Assembly: GCF_026627445.1 (NCBI RefSeq)
Contig: NZ_JAPNLJ010000003.1
Location: 233,624-297,623, forward strand
DNA length: 64,000 nucleotides
Direction of reading: 5' to 3'
DNA from: Streptomyces sp. H27-H1
GTDB lineage: Bacteria; Actinomycetota; Actinomycetes; Streptomycetales; Streptomycetaceae
Within the stretch, counting starts at the first letter, position 1, and every line of letters begins with the position of its first letter. This document shows, in pieces, positions 53,030 to 63,865 of this stretch. The position numbers were made by a program, and so were the translations under genes. The notes beneath the pieces were generated by a model. That model was given only the letters and a program-made list of their open reading frames with translations, ran no database searches and had not been told where the DNA came from.

Positions 53030-53989
53030 ATGGCTATCACCCCACAAGTAACAGCCGACACCCGGCTGATCTACGGCTGTATGGCTCTCGGCGGCAGCTG
53101 GGAGCCAGGTCCGTACCGGGCCGAGGACATCGACGAGGCCGAAGCGGCGATCGAGGCCGCCCTCGACAGCGGCATCACGATGTTCGACCACGCCGACATC
53201 TACCGGCACGGAAAGGCGGAAGCCGTCTTCGGCGAGGTGCTCGCCCGCACCCCTGGCCTGCGCGAGCGCGTCACGCTGCAGACCAAGTGCGGCATCCGGC
53301 TCGCCGAAGGCGACCGCCCCGGCATCTACGACCTGCGGGGCGCGACCATCATCCGCCACGTCGAGGAGAGCCTCACGCGGCTGCGCACCGACTCCATCGA
53401 CGTCCTGCTCCTGCACCGGCCCGACCCCCTCGCCGACCCCGCGGACATCGCCGAGGCGCTGACCTCACTGCACCGCCAGGGCCTGGTAAAGGAGTTCGGC
53501 GTCTCCAACATGAACGCCGCCCAATGCGCCAACCTGCAACGCCACCTCGAAGTCCCGCTCGTCGCCAACCAGCTGGAAATGAGCCTGGACCGCCGGGACT
53601 GGCTCGAGGACGGAGTCCTCGTGAACACGCCGGCCGCGGCCGGCGTCGGATTCCCGGCCGGCACCGTCGAGTACTGCACGGTGAACGGAGTCCGCCTCCA
53701 GGCCTACGGCGCGCTGGCCCAAGGCCGCTTCACCGGACGGGAGTCGAGCGCGGCCGAACACGCGACCGCCGAGCACCTGCGCGCCCTGGCCAAGGCGAAG
53801 GACACGACACCGGAAACGATCCTGCTGTGGTGGCTGCAACGCCACCCGGCCCGGATCGCACCCGTCATCGGCACCGGCCGTCCCGAGCGCATCCGGGCCT
53901 GCCGCGACGCCGCGCTGCGCACCCCGGACCTCAGCCACGAGGAGTGGTACTCCCTGTGGCTCACGGCCCGCGGCGCGCCGCTGCCCTAA
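53030..53989 (+). CDS. Aldo/keto reductase
   Basis: 319 residues from ATG 53030. TIM-barrel oxidoreductase with the AKR catalytic set: D in MFDHADIYRHGKAE with Y as the proton donor, K in LQTKCGIRL, and H in LLLHRPDPL. NADP-binding is indicated by GTGRPERIRACRDA near the end. It is closest to the YdhF-like group (AALDSGITMFDHADIY). It begins 10 bp after the DyP stop, so both may be co-transcribed, but a functional link is not established. Confidence 0.94.
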   Translation: MAITPQVTADTRLIYGCMALGGSWEPGPYRAEDIDEAEAAIEAALDSGITMFDHADIYRHGKAEAVFGEVLARTPGLRERVTLQTKCGIRLAEGDRPGIYDLRGATIIRHVEESLTRLRTDSIDVLLLHRPDPLADPADIAEALTSLHRQGLVKEFGVSNMNAAQCANLQRHLEVPLVANQLEMSLDRRDWLEDGVLVNTPAAAGVGFPAGTVEYCTVNGVRLQAYGALAQGRFTGRESSAAEHATAEHLRALAKAKDTTPETILLWWLQRHPARIAPVIGTGRPERIRACRDAALRTPDLSHEEWYSLWLTARGAPLP

Positions 53990-54130
53990 CTCCCCGCAAG
54001 CGCCGGAGGCAGTGCGGGTCTCCGGTCGCGGTGGTGAGTCCCCGAGTCCCTTCTCGCGGAAGTCCCTCCTGGAGGGTGCGCGGTGGATACCGTGAGCCCT
54101 GCTCAAGATCAATTTCCGTAGGAGGGCTCC

Positions 54131-54797
54131 ATGACTGCCGAGCCGGGTCCGATGAACCAGGCTCCTGCGGCCGGCCCGCACCCGAAGAGCGGGGCGGAGT
54201 CCGGGGCCGGTCCGGCGGCGCATCCCGTCCTGGACCTCCAACACTTCAAGGAGTCGGCCGAGCGGGTCCTGTACGAGTTCCTGGCCGCAAAGGCGATTTC
54301 CTCTACGGGCGGGGGCCGTCTGCCGAACCTGGCCCAGCCGCTCCAGGAGTTCATGGCGGCCGGCGGGAAACGCATCCGCCCGGTCCTGTCCTTGGTCGGG
54401 TGGCACGCAGCCGGAGCCGCCGGCAACCCTGCCACCGCATACTGCCTTGCCGCTTCGCTGGAACTCTTCCACGCCTTCGCGCTCATACACGACGACGTGA
54501 TGGACCGCTCCGAGACCCGCCGCGGACAGCCGACCGTGCACCGGGCCCAGGCCCGCGACTACGAGCGGCGACGGCCCGCAGCCCTGGCCGGACACCCCGA
54601 CGCCGCGGTCGGCGCAGAACGTTTCGGGGAGGGCGCCGCCATCCTCATAGGCGACCTCGCGCTTGTCTGGTCCGATGAACTGCTGCGCACCGGCCGGCCG
54701 TCCCCCGAGCAAATGGCGAGAGGTACCGGCCGAGGAGCTGGGCGAGTTCAACGCTCACATCGTCGGCGAGATCCAGGTGGTCCACGAGTTTCGCTGA
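54131..54797 (+). pseudogene. Truncated polyprenyl synthetase joined to an unrelated tail
   Basis: A good start (AGGAGGGCTCC before ATG) opens a trans-isoprenyl diphosphate synthase N-terminus: AAGGKRIRPVLSLVGWHAAG and the first Asp-rich motif HDDVMDRSETRRG. Homology continues to RTGRPSPEQMA (about residue 195), roughly half the usual length. At about 54714 it stops. A different reading frame then gives a coherent tail, KWREVPAEELGEFNAHIVGE, ending at 54795-54797. The second Asp-rich motif (GxxxDD) needed for catalysis is absent. The gene is therefore dead or makes a non-catalytic fragment; the junction looks like a deletion that fused two genes. Confidence 0.75.
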
Positions 54798-54916
54798 GGC
54801 GGGGCGGCTCGCTGACGGAGCGGGCCGCCCCGGCCCGACGACCTCTGAGTGACTGGTGCGATCCTCCGCGGCTGCCCTGCCCACAGCAGCCCGGAGATCA
54901 TTTACCGGGACACCCC

Positions 54917-55831
54917 TCAGCCGGGAGATCCGACCGCGCACACCAGGATCGGGGTGGCGCGGCTCGGGTCGAGGGCGTTGCGGACCATGTGCCAGACGTT
55001 GAGGTCGTAGGCCTCGCCGATGTGACCCACCGGGTCGAAGGGGCAATAGTCCTGCACGTACTGGTTCTTGACCCCCGGTTCGCGGACGAACGCCGTCTCG
55101 GTGGGGGTCACGAGCTCGTCGTAGCGCGAGGTGATGATGGTGTATGAGATCCCCGGCTGGGCCACCGGACCGTCGTTCAGCGCCTGGATCGCAGGCCCAC
55201 CGGGAACCTCGTCGGCGAGCACGGGGATGCCGATGGTGGTCACGATCTTCTCCATGGTCTCCCGCCCGAGCAGCTTGTCGCCCAGGTCCAGGAGGCCGGC
55301 TGCGTTCGTCCCGTGGGTCGGCGGAGCGATGGCCACGACCGCCTTGATGTGCGGCTGGATGCCCTGCATCTTGGCGAGGTAGAGGGCCTGGAGCCCGCCC
55401 TCGGAGTGGCCGACGACCGAGACCTGGGCGGCGCCGGTCGCGCCGCGCACCTTGGCCACGTACTCCTTGATCTCCAGGTTGGAGACGGCCACCGGCTTGA
55501 GGCCGCCGGCCAGTGGGAAGCCGTCGTAGGCGCCGTAGGTCAGGGCGAAGGTGCAGTAGCCGCGGGCGGCGAGGTCGGCCTGGAGGAAGTTGAGGTCCTC
55601 GTACCAGGTCGCGAAAGTGCCGTGCAGCAGCACCACGGGCTCGGGGTGCGCGGCGCTCGGCCGGCAGGAGAAGTCGTTGATCCCCCCTCTCGCGAGGCCG
55701 TCGGCGCCGGCGTGGGCAGGGACGGCCGCGCCGAGGACGAGGGCCAGCGGGAGAGCGGCCCTGGCGAGCAGGGTGCGCGCGCGGATTCGGGTGCGGATTC
55801 GGGTGCGGGGCGAACGGGTACTGCGCGCCAT
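54917..55831 (-). CDS. Secreted lipase/esterase (alpha/beta hydrolase, class 2 lipase type)
   Basis: 304 residues with an Arg-rich signal peptide (cleavage near AHA-GA). The alpha/beta hydrolase core has the oxyanion motif VVLLHGTFATW, the nucleophile elbow VVGHSEGGLQA, and a downstream acid/His region (SRYDELVTPTETA; DPVGHIGEAYDLNVW). This is the pattern of secreted actinobacterial triacylglycerol lipases. The 5' DNA contains short repeats encoding RTRIRTRIRART. Divergent from the PucR regulator; single gene. Confidence 0.92.
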   Translation of the reverse strand: MARSTRSPRTRIRTRIRARTLLARAALPLALVLGAAVPAHAGADGLARGGINDFSCRPSAAHPEPVVLLHGTFATWYEDLNFLQADLAARGYCTFALTYGAYDGFPLAGGLKPVAVSNLEIKEYVAKVRGATGAAQVSVVGHSEGGLQALYLAKMQGIQPHIKAVVAIAPPTHGTNAAGLLDLGDKLLGRETMEKIVTTIGIPVLADEVPGGPAIQALNDGPVAQPGISYTIITSRYDELVTPTETAFVREPGVKNQYVQDYCPFDPVGHIGEAYDLNVWHMVRNALDPSRATPILVCAVGSPG

Positions 55832-55959
55832 ACGACGTCTCCTGACGGGAGGTCATGTACTGGTCGGACTGCACAGAATCCTCCGGCGCGCCGCCCCTGT
55901 CCCCTGGCGGTACGCGCAGAATGCTTCCTCTCGCGTTTGTGCGCGGTGACAATGCGGGG

Positions 55960-57228
55960 ATGGACGACGCGGGCGGGGCGGCGAAGCCGGATGCGGTGCC
56001 GGACGGGTCCGCGGCAGGGGGTGGGGCCGGGCCAGGAGGCGGGGCCGGCGGACCCGGGGCCGCCGAGCGTGCCGCGCCGGGGCTCGTCGCCGCGCTGCTG
56101 CCCCGGATACCGGAGATGGCGGCCGAGGCCGTCTCCCGGCTCACCGCCGACATCCCCGCCTACCGGCTGTTGCCCGACAGCGTCCTCGGCGGAGACCTCC
56201 TCGCGAACACCGAAGCCGTGCTGAAGCTGTTCTTCACCACCGTCGCCGAGGGACGCCCGCCGACCGAGGCCGAATTGGCCGCGCCCGTGGCCTGGGGCGC
56301 GGAGCGGGCCCGCGACGGGGTCCCTTTGGAGGCGGTGCTACGCGTCTACCCGCTCGGCGCGAGCCGGGCCTGGGAGCTGGCGGCGGCCGGCCCCGACCCC
56401 GCCGTCGACCCGTACGACCTGGTCACGGGGCTGCTGGCATTCCTCGGCGAGGTCATGCCCAAGGTTGCCGAGGCCTACCTGCGCGAACAGGCCGACCTCG
56501 ACTGGGAGCAGCGCGAACACGGCCGCAACCTCGCCGGGGTCCTGCTCGCCGGGCGGCCGGCCCGCCGCGCGGCCGAACGCTACGGGCGCACCCTCGCCGA
56601 ACGGTACGAGGTGGTCGTCCTGCGGCTCCCCGAAGCACCCGGCGGCGCGACGAACCGCATCCTGCGCGCCGTGCGTTCCGAACTGGACGGCAATCCCGAG
56701 GTACTGGCCACCTTCAAGGGCGAAGGGGGAGTCCTGCTCGTCCCGTGCGGGCCGGACGGGACCACCCGGCGGCTGCTCGCCCGGCTCGACGCGGCGGCCG
56801 CACTGCGGTGCACGGCGGCGGCCGCCGTCGCCGAGGACCACGGATCGATCCCGCAAGCCCAGGCGGAGGCGTCCGAAGTGCTCTCCCTGGCCGAGGACAC
56901 GGGGCGTCCGCCGGGCCTCTACCGGCTGGCCGACCTGGCCGTCGAGTACCAGCTCGTGCGGCCCGGACCCGCCCGCGACGCCCTGGCCCGCGTCCTGGCA
57001 CCCCTCGATGACCAGCCCCATCTGATCGCCACGCTCCGGGAGTTCATCGCGGCCGGCTATCGGCGTGCCGAGGCCGCCACAGCCCTCACCGTGCACCGCA
57101 ACACCCTGACCTACCGCCTGGGCCGGATCCGCCTGCTCACCGGCCACGACGCCACCGACCCCACCGGCGCCCGCCACCTCGCGGCCTCCCTCACGGCGTA
57201 CGACGCGGCCCGCCGCACCGGCCCCTGA
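55960..57228 (+). CDS. PucR-family transcriptional regulator
   Basis: About 422 residues from ATG 55960 (upstream in-frame starts exist). The N-terminus is a Gly/Ala/Pro-rich head, then a helical RsbRD-like sensor (AVLKLFFTTVAEGRPPTEAEL), a GGDEF-like middle (AERYEVVVLRLPEAPGG, LLVPCGPDGT), and the PucR C-terminal HTH: TLREFIAAGYRRAEAATALT followed by VHRNTLTYRLGRIRLLTGHD. Such regulators control purine, amino acid or secondary metabolism. No obvious operon partner; divergent from the lipase and convergent with the GT2 gene. Confidence 0.92.
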   Translation: MDDAGGAAKPDAVPDGSAAGGGAGPGGGAGGPGAAERAAPGLVAALLPRIPEMAAEAVSRLTADIPAYRLLPDSVLGGDLLANTEAVLKLFFTTVAEGRPPTEAELAAPVAWGAERARDGVPLEAVLRVYPLGASRAWELAAAGPDPAVDPYDLVTGLLAFLGEVMPKVAEAYLREQADLDWEQREHGRNLAGVLLAGRPARRAAERYGRTLAERYEVVVLRLPEAPGGATNRILRAVRSELDGNPEVLATFKGEGGVLLVPCGPDGTTRRLLARLDAAAALRCTAAAAVAEDHGSIPQAQAEASEVLSLAEDTGRPPGLYRLADLAVEYQLVRPGPARDALARVLAPLDDQPHLIATLREFIAAGYRRAEAATALTVHRNTLTYRLGRIRLLTGHDATDPTGARHLAASLTAYDAARRTGP

Positions 57229-57258
57229 CGCGCGCCGCAGCACGGGCGGGCCGGTGGC

Positions 57259-58152
57259 TCAGAGCACCGGCGGCCGCCCGGCGGCCGTGAGGCGCACCAC
57301 GGTGCGCCAGCGCATGGGCCGCCGCACCTGCTCGTGCCGGGCCGCCCACCCTTCGCGAAGCCCCTGGAGCGAGTCCCGCATTCCACCGCCCCGCAGTCCG
57401 CGCAGCGCCGTGACGGCCGTCCAGATGCCCAGGTACGCCGGGATGAGGGGCCCGGGGAGGTTGCGGTAGGCGAGCCAGACGCGGTTGCGGGCGGCCAGCC
57501 GGTGGAAGAGCGCGTGCCGGGTGGGGCTGGTGACGGGGTGGTGCATCCGGACCTGCGCCGCGTACCAGCCGGCGCCGCCCCGGTCCCACAGCCGGTACGC
57601 GAGGTCGATTCCCTCGTGGTAGAGGAAGAAGTCGGCCCAGCCCCCGGCCGCGTCGAAGGCGTCCCGGCGGACCAGGACCACGCCCTCGGTCATGGTGGCG
57701 ATGGTGCCGGGCCGGCCCGGATCACCGGCGCGCAGGCGGGGCACCCAACGGCGCGGCGTCGTGGTGTCGTCGGGCCCGGTCAGCCGCGGCTGGACGTACG
57801 CGGCCTCCGGGCGCCGGCGGGCTTCGGCCACCAGTCGGGACAGGACGTCGGGCCGCGGGAAGGACGCGTCGTTGTCGAGGAAGAACAGGAACTCGCTGCC
57901 CGTGTCCCGCAGGGCGAGTGCGCCGCGGTTGCGGCCCTCGGGGATGCCGAGGTTCTCCGGGAGGGTGACGACGGTGGCCCCGGGCACGGAGAGCGAGGGG
58001 TGGCAGCCGTTGCCGACGATGACGAGGTGGAGTTCGACGTCCTCCTGCGCGAGGAGCGTCCGGACGGCCGCCGCCTCCTCGTCGGGGCGGTCGTTCATGG
58101 TCAGCAGGACGACGTCGATCCCGTTGGCTGCGGGGGAGTGGGAGGTGGGCAC
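57259..58152 (-). CDS. Family 2 glycosyltransferase
   Basis: 297 residues, GTG start. GT-A fold with the family 2 pattern: IDVVLLTMNDRP, LPENLGIPEGRNRGAL, the DxD-type motif FFLDNDASFPRP, and MTEGVVLVRRDAFDAAGGWADFFLYHEGIDLAYRLW for the acceptor side. It transfers an activated sugar to an acceptor at the cytoplasmic face of the membrane; a C-terminal hydrophobic part (LPGPLIPAYLGIWTAVTAL) may attach it. No polysaccharide cluster is adjacent. Confidence 0.92.
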   Translation of the reverse strand: MPTSHSPAANGIDVVLLTMNDRPDEEAAAVRTLLAQEDVELHLVIVGNGCHPSLSVPGATVVTLPENLGIPEGRNRGALALRDTGSEFLFFLDNDASFPRPDVLSRLVAEARRRPEAAYVQPRLTGPDDTTTPRRWVPRLRAGDPGRPGTIATMTEGVVLVRRDAFDAAGGWADFFLYHEGIDLAYRLWDRGGAGWYAAQVRMHHPVTSPTRHALFHRLAARNRVWLAYRNLPGPLIPAYLGIWTAVTALRGLRGGGMRDSLQGLREGWAARHEQVRRPMRWRTVVRLTAAGRPPVL

Positions 58153-58206
58153 GGACCGGATGCTACCGAAGCCGGCGTGCCCGCCCGGCCGGAGGACCCG
58201 CCCCGC

Positions 58207-59685
58207 TCAGGTGAGGGGGTGGAGCCGGGACTGTCCGTGGGCCGACGGGCGGAGGGAGGCGGGCGCGAGCGGGGAATCGGGATCGCCGCCCAGGGCGCTG
58301 CCGGCCAGCCAGGCCGCCCAGTCCAGATTCCAGTCCCCGAACCCGTTGGCGAAAGGCGCCATCGGCTCACCACCGCTGTTCACCACCGACACCACGTCCC
58401 CCTCCCGCACCGTGTCGAAGAACCAGGCCGCGTCGGCCGTGCTCATGCCCGTGCAGCCGTGGCTGACGTTCTCCTCGCCCTGCGCGTCGACCGACCAGGG
58501 CGCGGCGTGCACGTACTCGCCGCTCCACGTCACCCGGGTCGCGTAGAAGACGGGCAGGTCGTAGAACTCGCTCGTACCGCGCTTGATGCCGACCGTGTCC
58601 CCGCGCATCCGCACCTTGCGCTCCTTGCCCAGTACGACCTTGATGCCGCTGCGCGTCAGGAAGCCCGCCTTGCCGGTGGTCACCGGGATGGTCCGCACGG
58701 TCCGGCCGTTGCGCCGTACGGTCATCTCGTGCGCGGCGGCGTCGGTGATCGCCTCGATCCGTTCCCCGATGGTCAACCGCAGGGACTCCGAGGGGCCGCC
58801 GTACTCCCGTTCCCCGACCTCCACCCCGTCGAGACCGCTGACCACGCTCACCACGGCGTGGGCGGGCCAGTAGGTGCGGGGCCGGTAGTGCAGTGTCGAT
58901 TCGTCGACCCAGTGCCAGGCCCCCTCGACGGCCGGCTCCGAGGTGACCTGCAAGGCCCGCTCCAGCCGGACCCGCGCGGCCCGGTCGGCGGCGGGGACGG
59001 GGCGGCTCAGGGAGGCCGTCACGATCTGCCCGGCCCCGTACGTGCCGGGGCGGGGCCCGAACTCGGCGGTGAGCCGGTCGTCCTGGGCCGCGGCCGCGGT
59101 CCGGAACTGCATGGTGACGCCGACCGGGGTGCCGGCCACGTCCTGCGCCCCGACCCGGACGGTGTAGGTCTCACCGGCCCGCAACGGCTCGGTGTTGACC
59201 CAGCGGTGCCCCCGGGCGCCCAGGGCGCCGGCCACGTAGCGGCCGTGGCCGTCGTGCACGGTCACATAGGTGAGCAGTCCCGGTCCGGCGAGGGCGATCT
59301 CGAGTGGGCTGGCGGCGTCGGTGGGCAGGACGACCGTGTGCGCCGCCGCCCGGGCCGCGCCGCGGGAGGAGGGGTCGCGCACCACGGAACCGGCTCCGCT
59401 GGAGGTGGCCCGGACGAGCTGCCGCTCCAGCCCGCCGCACAGCCCGGCCCGGAAGTCGTCCATCGCGCACCGCCGGCCTCCGTCGTCGAGGAGCCGGCCG
59501 ACCAGCAGCTCGACGGAGGCGGCCTGTTCGCCCGCGGAGCGCCGCCCGGCATCGGCCTGCCGTCCCGCATCGGCCTGCGGCGCGGCGGCGACGACGAACA
59601 GCGCCCCGGCGACCACCCCGGCCACGCTCCACGTCTTGCCTCGTCGCTGAACTCGTCCACGGTGTGTCGATGGCATCGTCGTCAC
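58207..59685 (-). CDS. L,D-transpeptidase with Ig-like domains
   Basis: 492 residues with a signal sequence or membrane anchor (WSVAGVVAGALFVVAA). After an N-terminal spacer that holds a QADAGR repeat come two beta-sandwich domains of the Ig-like kind (VTASLSRPVPAADRA, WHWVDESTLHYRPRTYW), then the YkuD catalytic domain with H393 (EYVHAAPW) and H409-G410-C411 in SHGCTGMS. It cross-links peptidoglycan stems (3-3 links) or attaches proteins in the cell wall. The last 60 residues are a Trp-rich tail (GFGDWNLDWAAWLAG). It precedes the GT2 gene in the same direction. Confidence 0.94.
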   Translation of the reverse strand: MTTMPSTHRGRVQRRGKTWSVAGVVAGALFVVAAAPQADAGRQADAGRRSAGEQAASVELLVGRLLDDGGRRCAMDDFRAGLCGGLERQLVRATSSGAGSVVRDPSSRGAARAAAHTVVLPTDAASPLEIALAGPGLLTYVTVHDGHGRYVAGALGARGHRWVNTEPLRAGETYTVRVGAQDVAGTPVGVTMQFRTAAAAQDDRLTAEFGPRPGTYGAGQIVTASLSRPVPAADRAARVRLERALQVTSEPAVEGAWHWVDESTLHYRPRTYWPAHAVVSVVSGLDGVEVGEREYGGPSESLRLTIGERIEAITDAAAHEMTVRRNGRTVRTIPVTTGKAGFLTRSGIKVVLGKERKVRMRGDTVGIKRGTSEFYDLPVFYATRVTWSGEYVHAAPWSVDAQGEENVSHGCTGMSTADAAWFFDTVREGDVVSVVNSGGEPMAPFANGFGDWNLDWAAWLAGSALGGDPDSPLAPASLRPSAHGQSRLHPLT

Positions 59686-59805
59686 GCAGCCCTCCCAGAT
59701 CGCCTACGGCCGGATGGCAGCATCAAAACGATTTCCGGGCAGCCTGATGATCATGAACTCGGCTTGTGGAGCCGAATGGGCAGCGAAGAGGGCTCGTACG
59801 GAGTA

Positions 59806-60300
59806 TCAGGCGGTGACGTTGGAGAAGAACACCGCGAGGTTCGCGGCCGTCCGCTGGATCTGCTCCTCCAGCGTGAGCGACTCGTGGAGCCGCGCGCCGG
59901 GGCCCGCGTCCTTCCTGCCGCGCAGGTAGAGCGAGCAGGCGAGGTCGGCGCAGACGTAGGCGCCCACGGAGTTGCCCTGCTGCCCGGCCTTGCCGGCTTT
60001 CGGCGCCACCATCAGCGAGACGCCCCCGGTGTGGGTGGTCAGACACAGGGAGCACATGCTGCGGCGCGCCTGCGAGGAGGAGCCGGCGCCGGAGGTGCGC
60101 AGCGCGAGCGCGACCGGGCGGCCGTCCTGCCAGGTGGCGAGGTAGGCGCGTTCGGGGGCCCGGGGGTCCCGCCAGCCGAGGAAGTCCAGGTCCTCCCAGG
60201 GCTGTTCGGCCAGATCGCGGGGGACGGTCAGGCGCTTCGCCTCGCCCTTGGTGCAGTTCACGAACGCGGTGCGGATCTCTTGCTCGGTCAGCGGCTTCAT
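59806..60300 (-). CDS. FBP domain protein (treble-clef zinc finger, FusB-like)
   Basis: 164 residues. An N-terminal helical part (LTEQEIRTAFVNCTKGEAKR) is followed by LDFLGWRDPRAPERAYLATWQDGR and a treble-clef zinc finger with CSLC at 83-86 and C119/C124-type cysteines (AYVCADLACSLYLRG). It resembles the C-terminal domain of elongation-factor-G-binding proteins such as FusB. A role at the ribosome is therefore possible but not shown. Divergent from a TetR gene, with a strong operator between them, so it is likely the regulated target. Confidence 0.85.
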   Translation of the reverse strand: MKPLTEQEIRTAFVNCTKGEAKRLTVPRDLAEQPWEDLDFLGWRDPRAPERAYLATWQDGRPVALALRTSGAGSSSQARRSMCSLCLTTHTGGVSLMVAPKAGKAGQQGNSVGAYVCADLACSLYLRGRKDAGPGARLHESLTLEEQIQRTAANLAVFFSNVTA

Positions 60301-60312
60301 AACGGCAGGCTA

Positions 60313-60337
60313 ATTTGCCTAAAAGCTTTAGGCAAAT
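60313..60337. promoter_or_regulatory. TetR-type operator between FBP and TetR genes
   Basis: Perfect 11-bp inverted repeat: ATTTGCCTAAA (60313-60323), spacer AGC, and the exact complement (60327-60337). It is AT-rich in GC-rich DNA, 12 bp from the FBP start and 30 bp from the TetR start. The size fits a TetR dimer site controlling both promoters. Confidence 0.85.
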
Positions 60338-60367
60338 GCATAATGCTTATCGCCAGATAGGAGGTGC

Positions 60368-60946
60368 ATGATGGTTCGAGTGGGACTGACCGCGGAGCGG
60401 CTGACCCGGGCGGGCGCCGAGCTCGCCGACGAGGTCGGCTTCGGACAGGTGACCGTCTCGGCGCTCGCCCGGCGGTTCGACGTCAAGGTCGCGAGTCTGT
60501 ACTCGCACCTGAAGAACTCGCAGGACCTCAAGACCCGGATCGCCCTGTTCGCCCTGGAGGAACTGGCCGACCGGGTCGCGGCGGCCCTGGCAGGCCGCGC
60601 CGGCAAGGACGCGCTGGCCGCCTTCGCCGATGCCTACCGTGACTACGCCCGCCGGCACCCCGGCCGCTACGACGCGGCCCGGCTCCGGCTCGACCCGCAG
60701 ACCGCGGCCGCCAGCGCGGGCGTCCGGCACGCCCAGATGACGCGGGCGATCCTGCGCGGCTACGACCTCGCGGAACCCGACCAGACCCACGCGGTACGGA
60801 TGCTGGGCAGTGTCTTCCACGGCTACGTCAGCCTGGAGCTGGGCGGAGGCTTCAGCCACACCGCCGTCGACCCGCAGGAGTCCTGGGACTGGATCGTGGA
60901 CTCGCTCGACGTGATGCTGCGCAACCGGACCACCGAAACCCGATGA
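60368..60946 (+). CDS. TetR-family regulator with WHG C-terminal domain
   Basis: 192 residues. The HTH is GFGQVTVSALARRFDVKVAS with LYSHLKNSQDLKTRI. The C-terminal WHG domain is shown by VRMLGSVFHGYVSLELGGGF. AGGAGG lies just upstream. It likely represses itself and the divergent FBP gene through the perfect operator between them. The SGNH hydrolase 16 bp downstream may be part of the same transcript. Confidence 0.94.
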   Translation: MMVRVGLTAERLTRAGAELADEVGFGQVTVSALARRFDVKVASLYSHLKNSQDLKTRIALFALEELADRVAAALAGRAGKDALAAFADAYRDYARRHPGRYDAARLRLDPQTAAASAGVRHAQMTRAILRGYDLAEPDQTHAVRMLGSVFHGYVSLELGGGFSHTAVDPQESWDWIVDSLDVMLRNRTTETR

Positions 60947-60962
60947 CCACGAGGCTGAGGCG

Positions 60963-62138
60963 ATGAACCCCGAACACGACTGGATCACCACGCCCGTCAC
61001 GGCGGACCTCCTGCGCGGCGCCGTCGACGTGGAACGCACGGAACACGGCCTGCTGCCCCACCGGCTGCCCGCCCGGGCCCGCAAGCAGATCCCCGATGAC
61101 CAGCTGGCCACGGCAGAGGCCCGCCCGTCCGGCGTCCGCCTGGCCTTCCGCACCCGGGCCACCGTCATCGAGCTGGAGGCCCTGCCCACCAAGAGGGCCT
61201 ACCGGGGCTTCCCGGCCCCGCCGGACGGCGCGTACGACTTGGTGATCGACGGAGTTCTCACGGCCCTGGCCACCGTGCCCGGCGGCAGGGTACGCACCCT
61301 GGACCTGGCCACCCAGGCCGCCGAACTCGAAGAAGGCCCGCCCGGCACCGCCCGCTTCACCGGTCTGCCCGCACGGGACAAGAGCGTCGAGATCTGGCTC
61401 CCCCACACCGAGATCACCGAGCTGATCGCCCTGCGCACCGACGCCCCTGTCACACCGGCTCCGGACAGCGGGCGCAGGGTGTGGCTGCACCACGGCAGCT
61501 CCATCAGCCACGGTTCGAACGCGGACCGCCCGACCGGCACCTGGCCGGCCCTGGCCGCGGCCCGGGGTGCGGTGGACCTGGTCAACATGGGGTTCTCCGG
61601 CAGCGCGCTGCTGGACCCCTTCACCGCCCGCGCGGTGCGCGACACCCCCGCCGACCTGATCAGCGTCAAGATCGGCATCAACATCGTCAACTTCGATCTG
61701 ATGCGGCTGCGTGCCTTCGCCCCCGCGGTCCACGGCTTCCTCGACACCATCCGCGAAGGTCATCCGGACACGCCGCTGCTGGTCGTCTCGCCCATCCTGT
61801 GCCCGATCCAGGAGGACACCCCGGGCCCCCTCGCCACCGACTTCAGCGACGGGACGCTGCGGTTCAAGGCCCTGGGGGACCCGGCCGAACGGGCCGCAGG
61901 GCGCCTGACGCTCAACGTCGTCCGCGAGGCGCTCGCCGGGGTTGTCGGACAGCGGGCGGCCGACGACCCCCACCTGCACTACCTCGACGGCCGCGAGCTC
62001 TACGGCGCCGCCGACCACGCCGAGCTGCCGCTGCCGGACGACCTCCACCCCGACCCCGCGGGTCACGCGCGCATCGCCGAGAACTTCGCCCGCCACGCCT
62101 TCGCGGCCGCAGGCCCCTTCGCCACCAGGACCGGCTGA
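60963..62138 (+). CDS. SGNH/GDSL hydrolase
   Basis: 391 residues in two parts. The N-terminal beta-rich accessory region (about 1-165) is followed by an SGNH hydrolase domain. The catalytic set is visible: Ser in HHGSSISHGS, Gly in VNMGFSGSA, Asn in KIGINIVN, and Asp/His in DDLHPDPAGH. It hydrolyses esters, possibly of sugars or lipids. No signal peptide, so intracellular. The start follows the TetR stop by 16 bp with GAGG-type spacing, suggesting co-transcription and TetR control. Confidence 0.92.
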   Translation: MNPEHDWITTPVTADLLRGAVDVERTEHGLLPHRLPARARKQIPDDQLATAEARPSGVRLAFRTRATVIELEALPTKRAYRGFPAPPDGAYDLVIDGVLTALATVPGGRVRTLDLATQAAELEEGPPGTARFTGLPARDKSVEIWLPHTEITELIALRTDAPVTPAPDSGRRVWLHHGSSISHGSNADRPTGTWPALAAARGAVDLVNMGFSGSALLDPFTARAVRDTPADLISVKIGINIVNFDLMRLRAFAPAVHGFLDTIREGHPDTPLLVVSPILCPIQEDTPGPLATDFSDGTLRFKALGDPAERAAGRLTLNVVREALAGVVGQRAADDPHLHYLDGRELYGAADHAELPLPDDLHPDPAGHARIAENFARHAFAAAGPFATRTG

Positions 62139-62203
62139 ACCGCCGCGCGCCGAGGCGGGGGCGGGGGCGGGCGGGCTCGCGAAAATTTCAACGGCCCGTC
62201 ATT

Positions 62204-63687
<1,484 letters not shown>

Positions 63688-63712
63688 CAGGTACCGGCGG
63701 CAGGACGTGACG

Positions 63713-63746
63713 CGCCGCCCGCGGCCCCTCGGGGCCGCGGGCGGCG
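63713..63746 (+). terminator. Terminator of argG
   Basis: Perfect 16-bp stem CGCCGCCCGCGGCCCC (63713-63728) / GGGGCCGCGGGCGGCG (63731-63746) with a 2-nt minimal loop, followed by TTCTT. Confidence 0.9.
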
Positions 63747-63865
63747 TTCTTGCCGTCCCGGGGTCTCCGGGCGGCGATCACGTGGCGATCGTCATGTGGC
63801 CTCGGTCATCCAGGGGGCGACCGCGCCACCGCGGACCCGGCGCACCTCGCCCCGGAGGCGCTCCC

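Noticed and set aside
57334..60360. 1008-codon plus-strand frame across GT2, L,D-transpeptidase and FBP genes
   Set aside because: Antisense shadow of three well-supported minus-strand genes; composition typical of high-GC non-coding frames.
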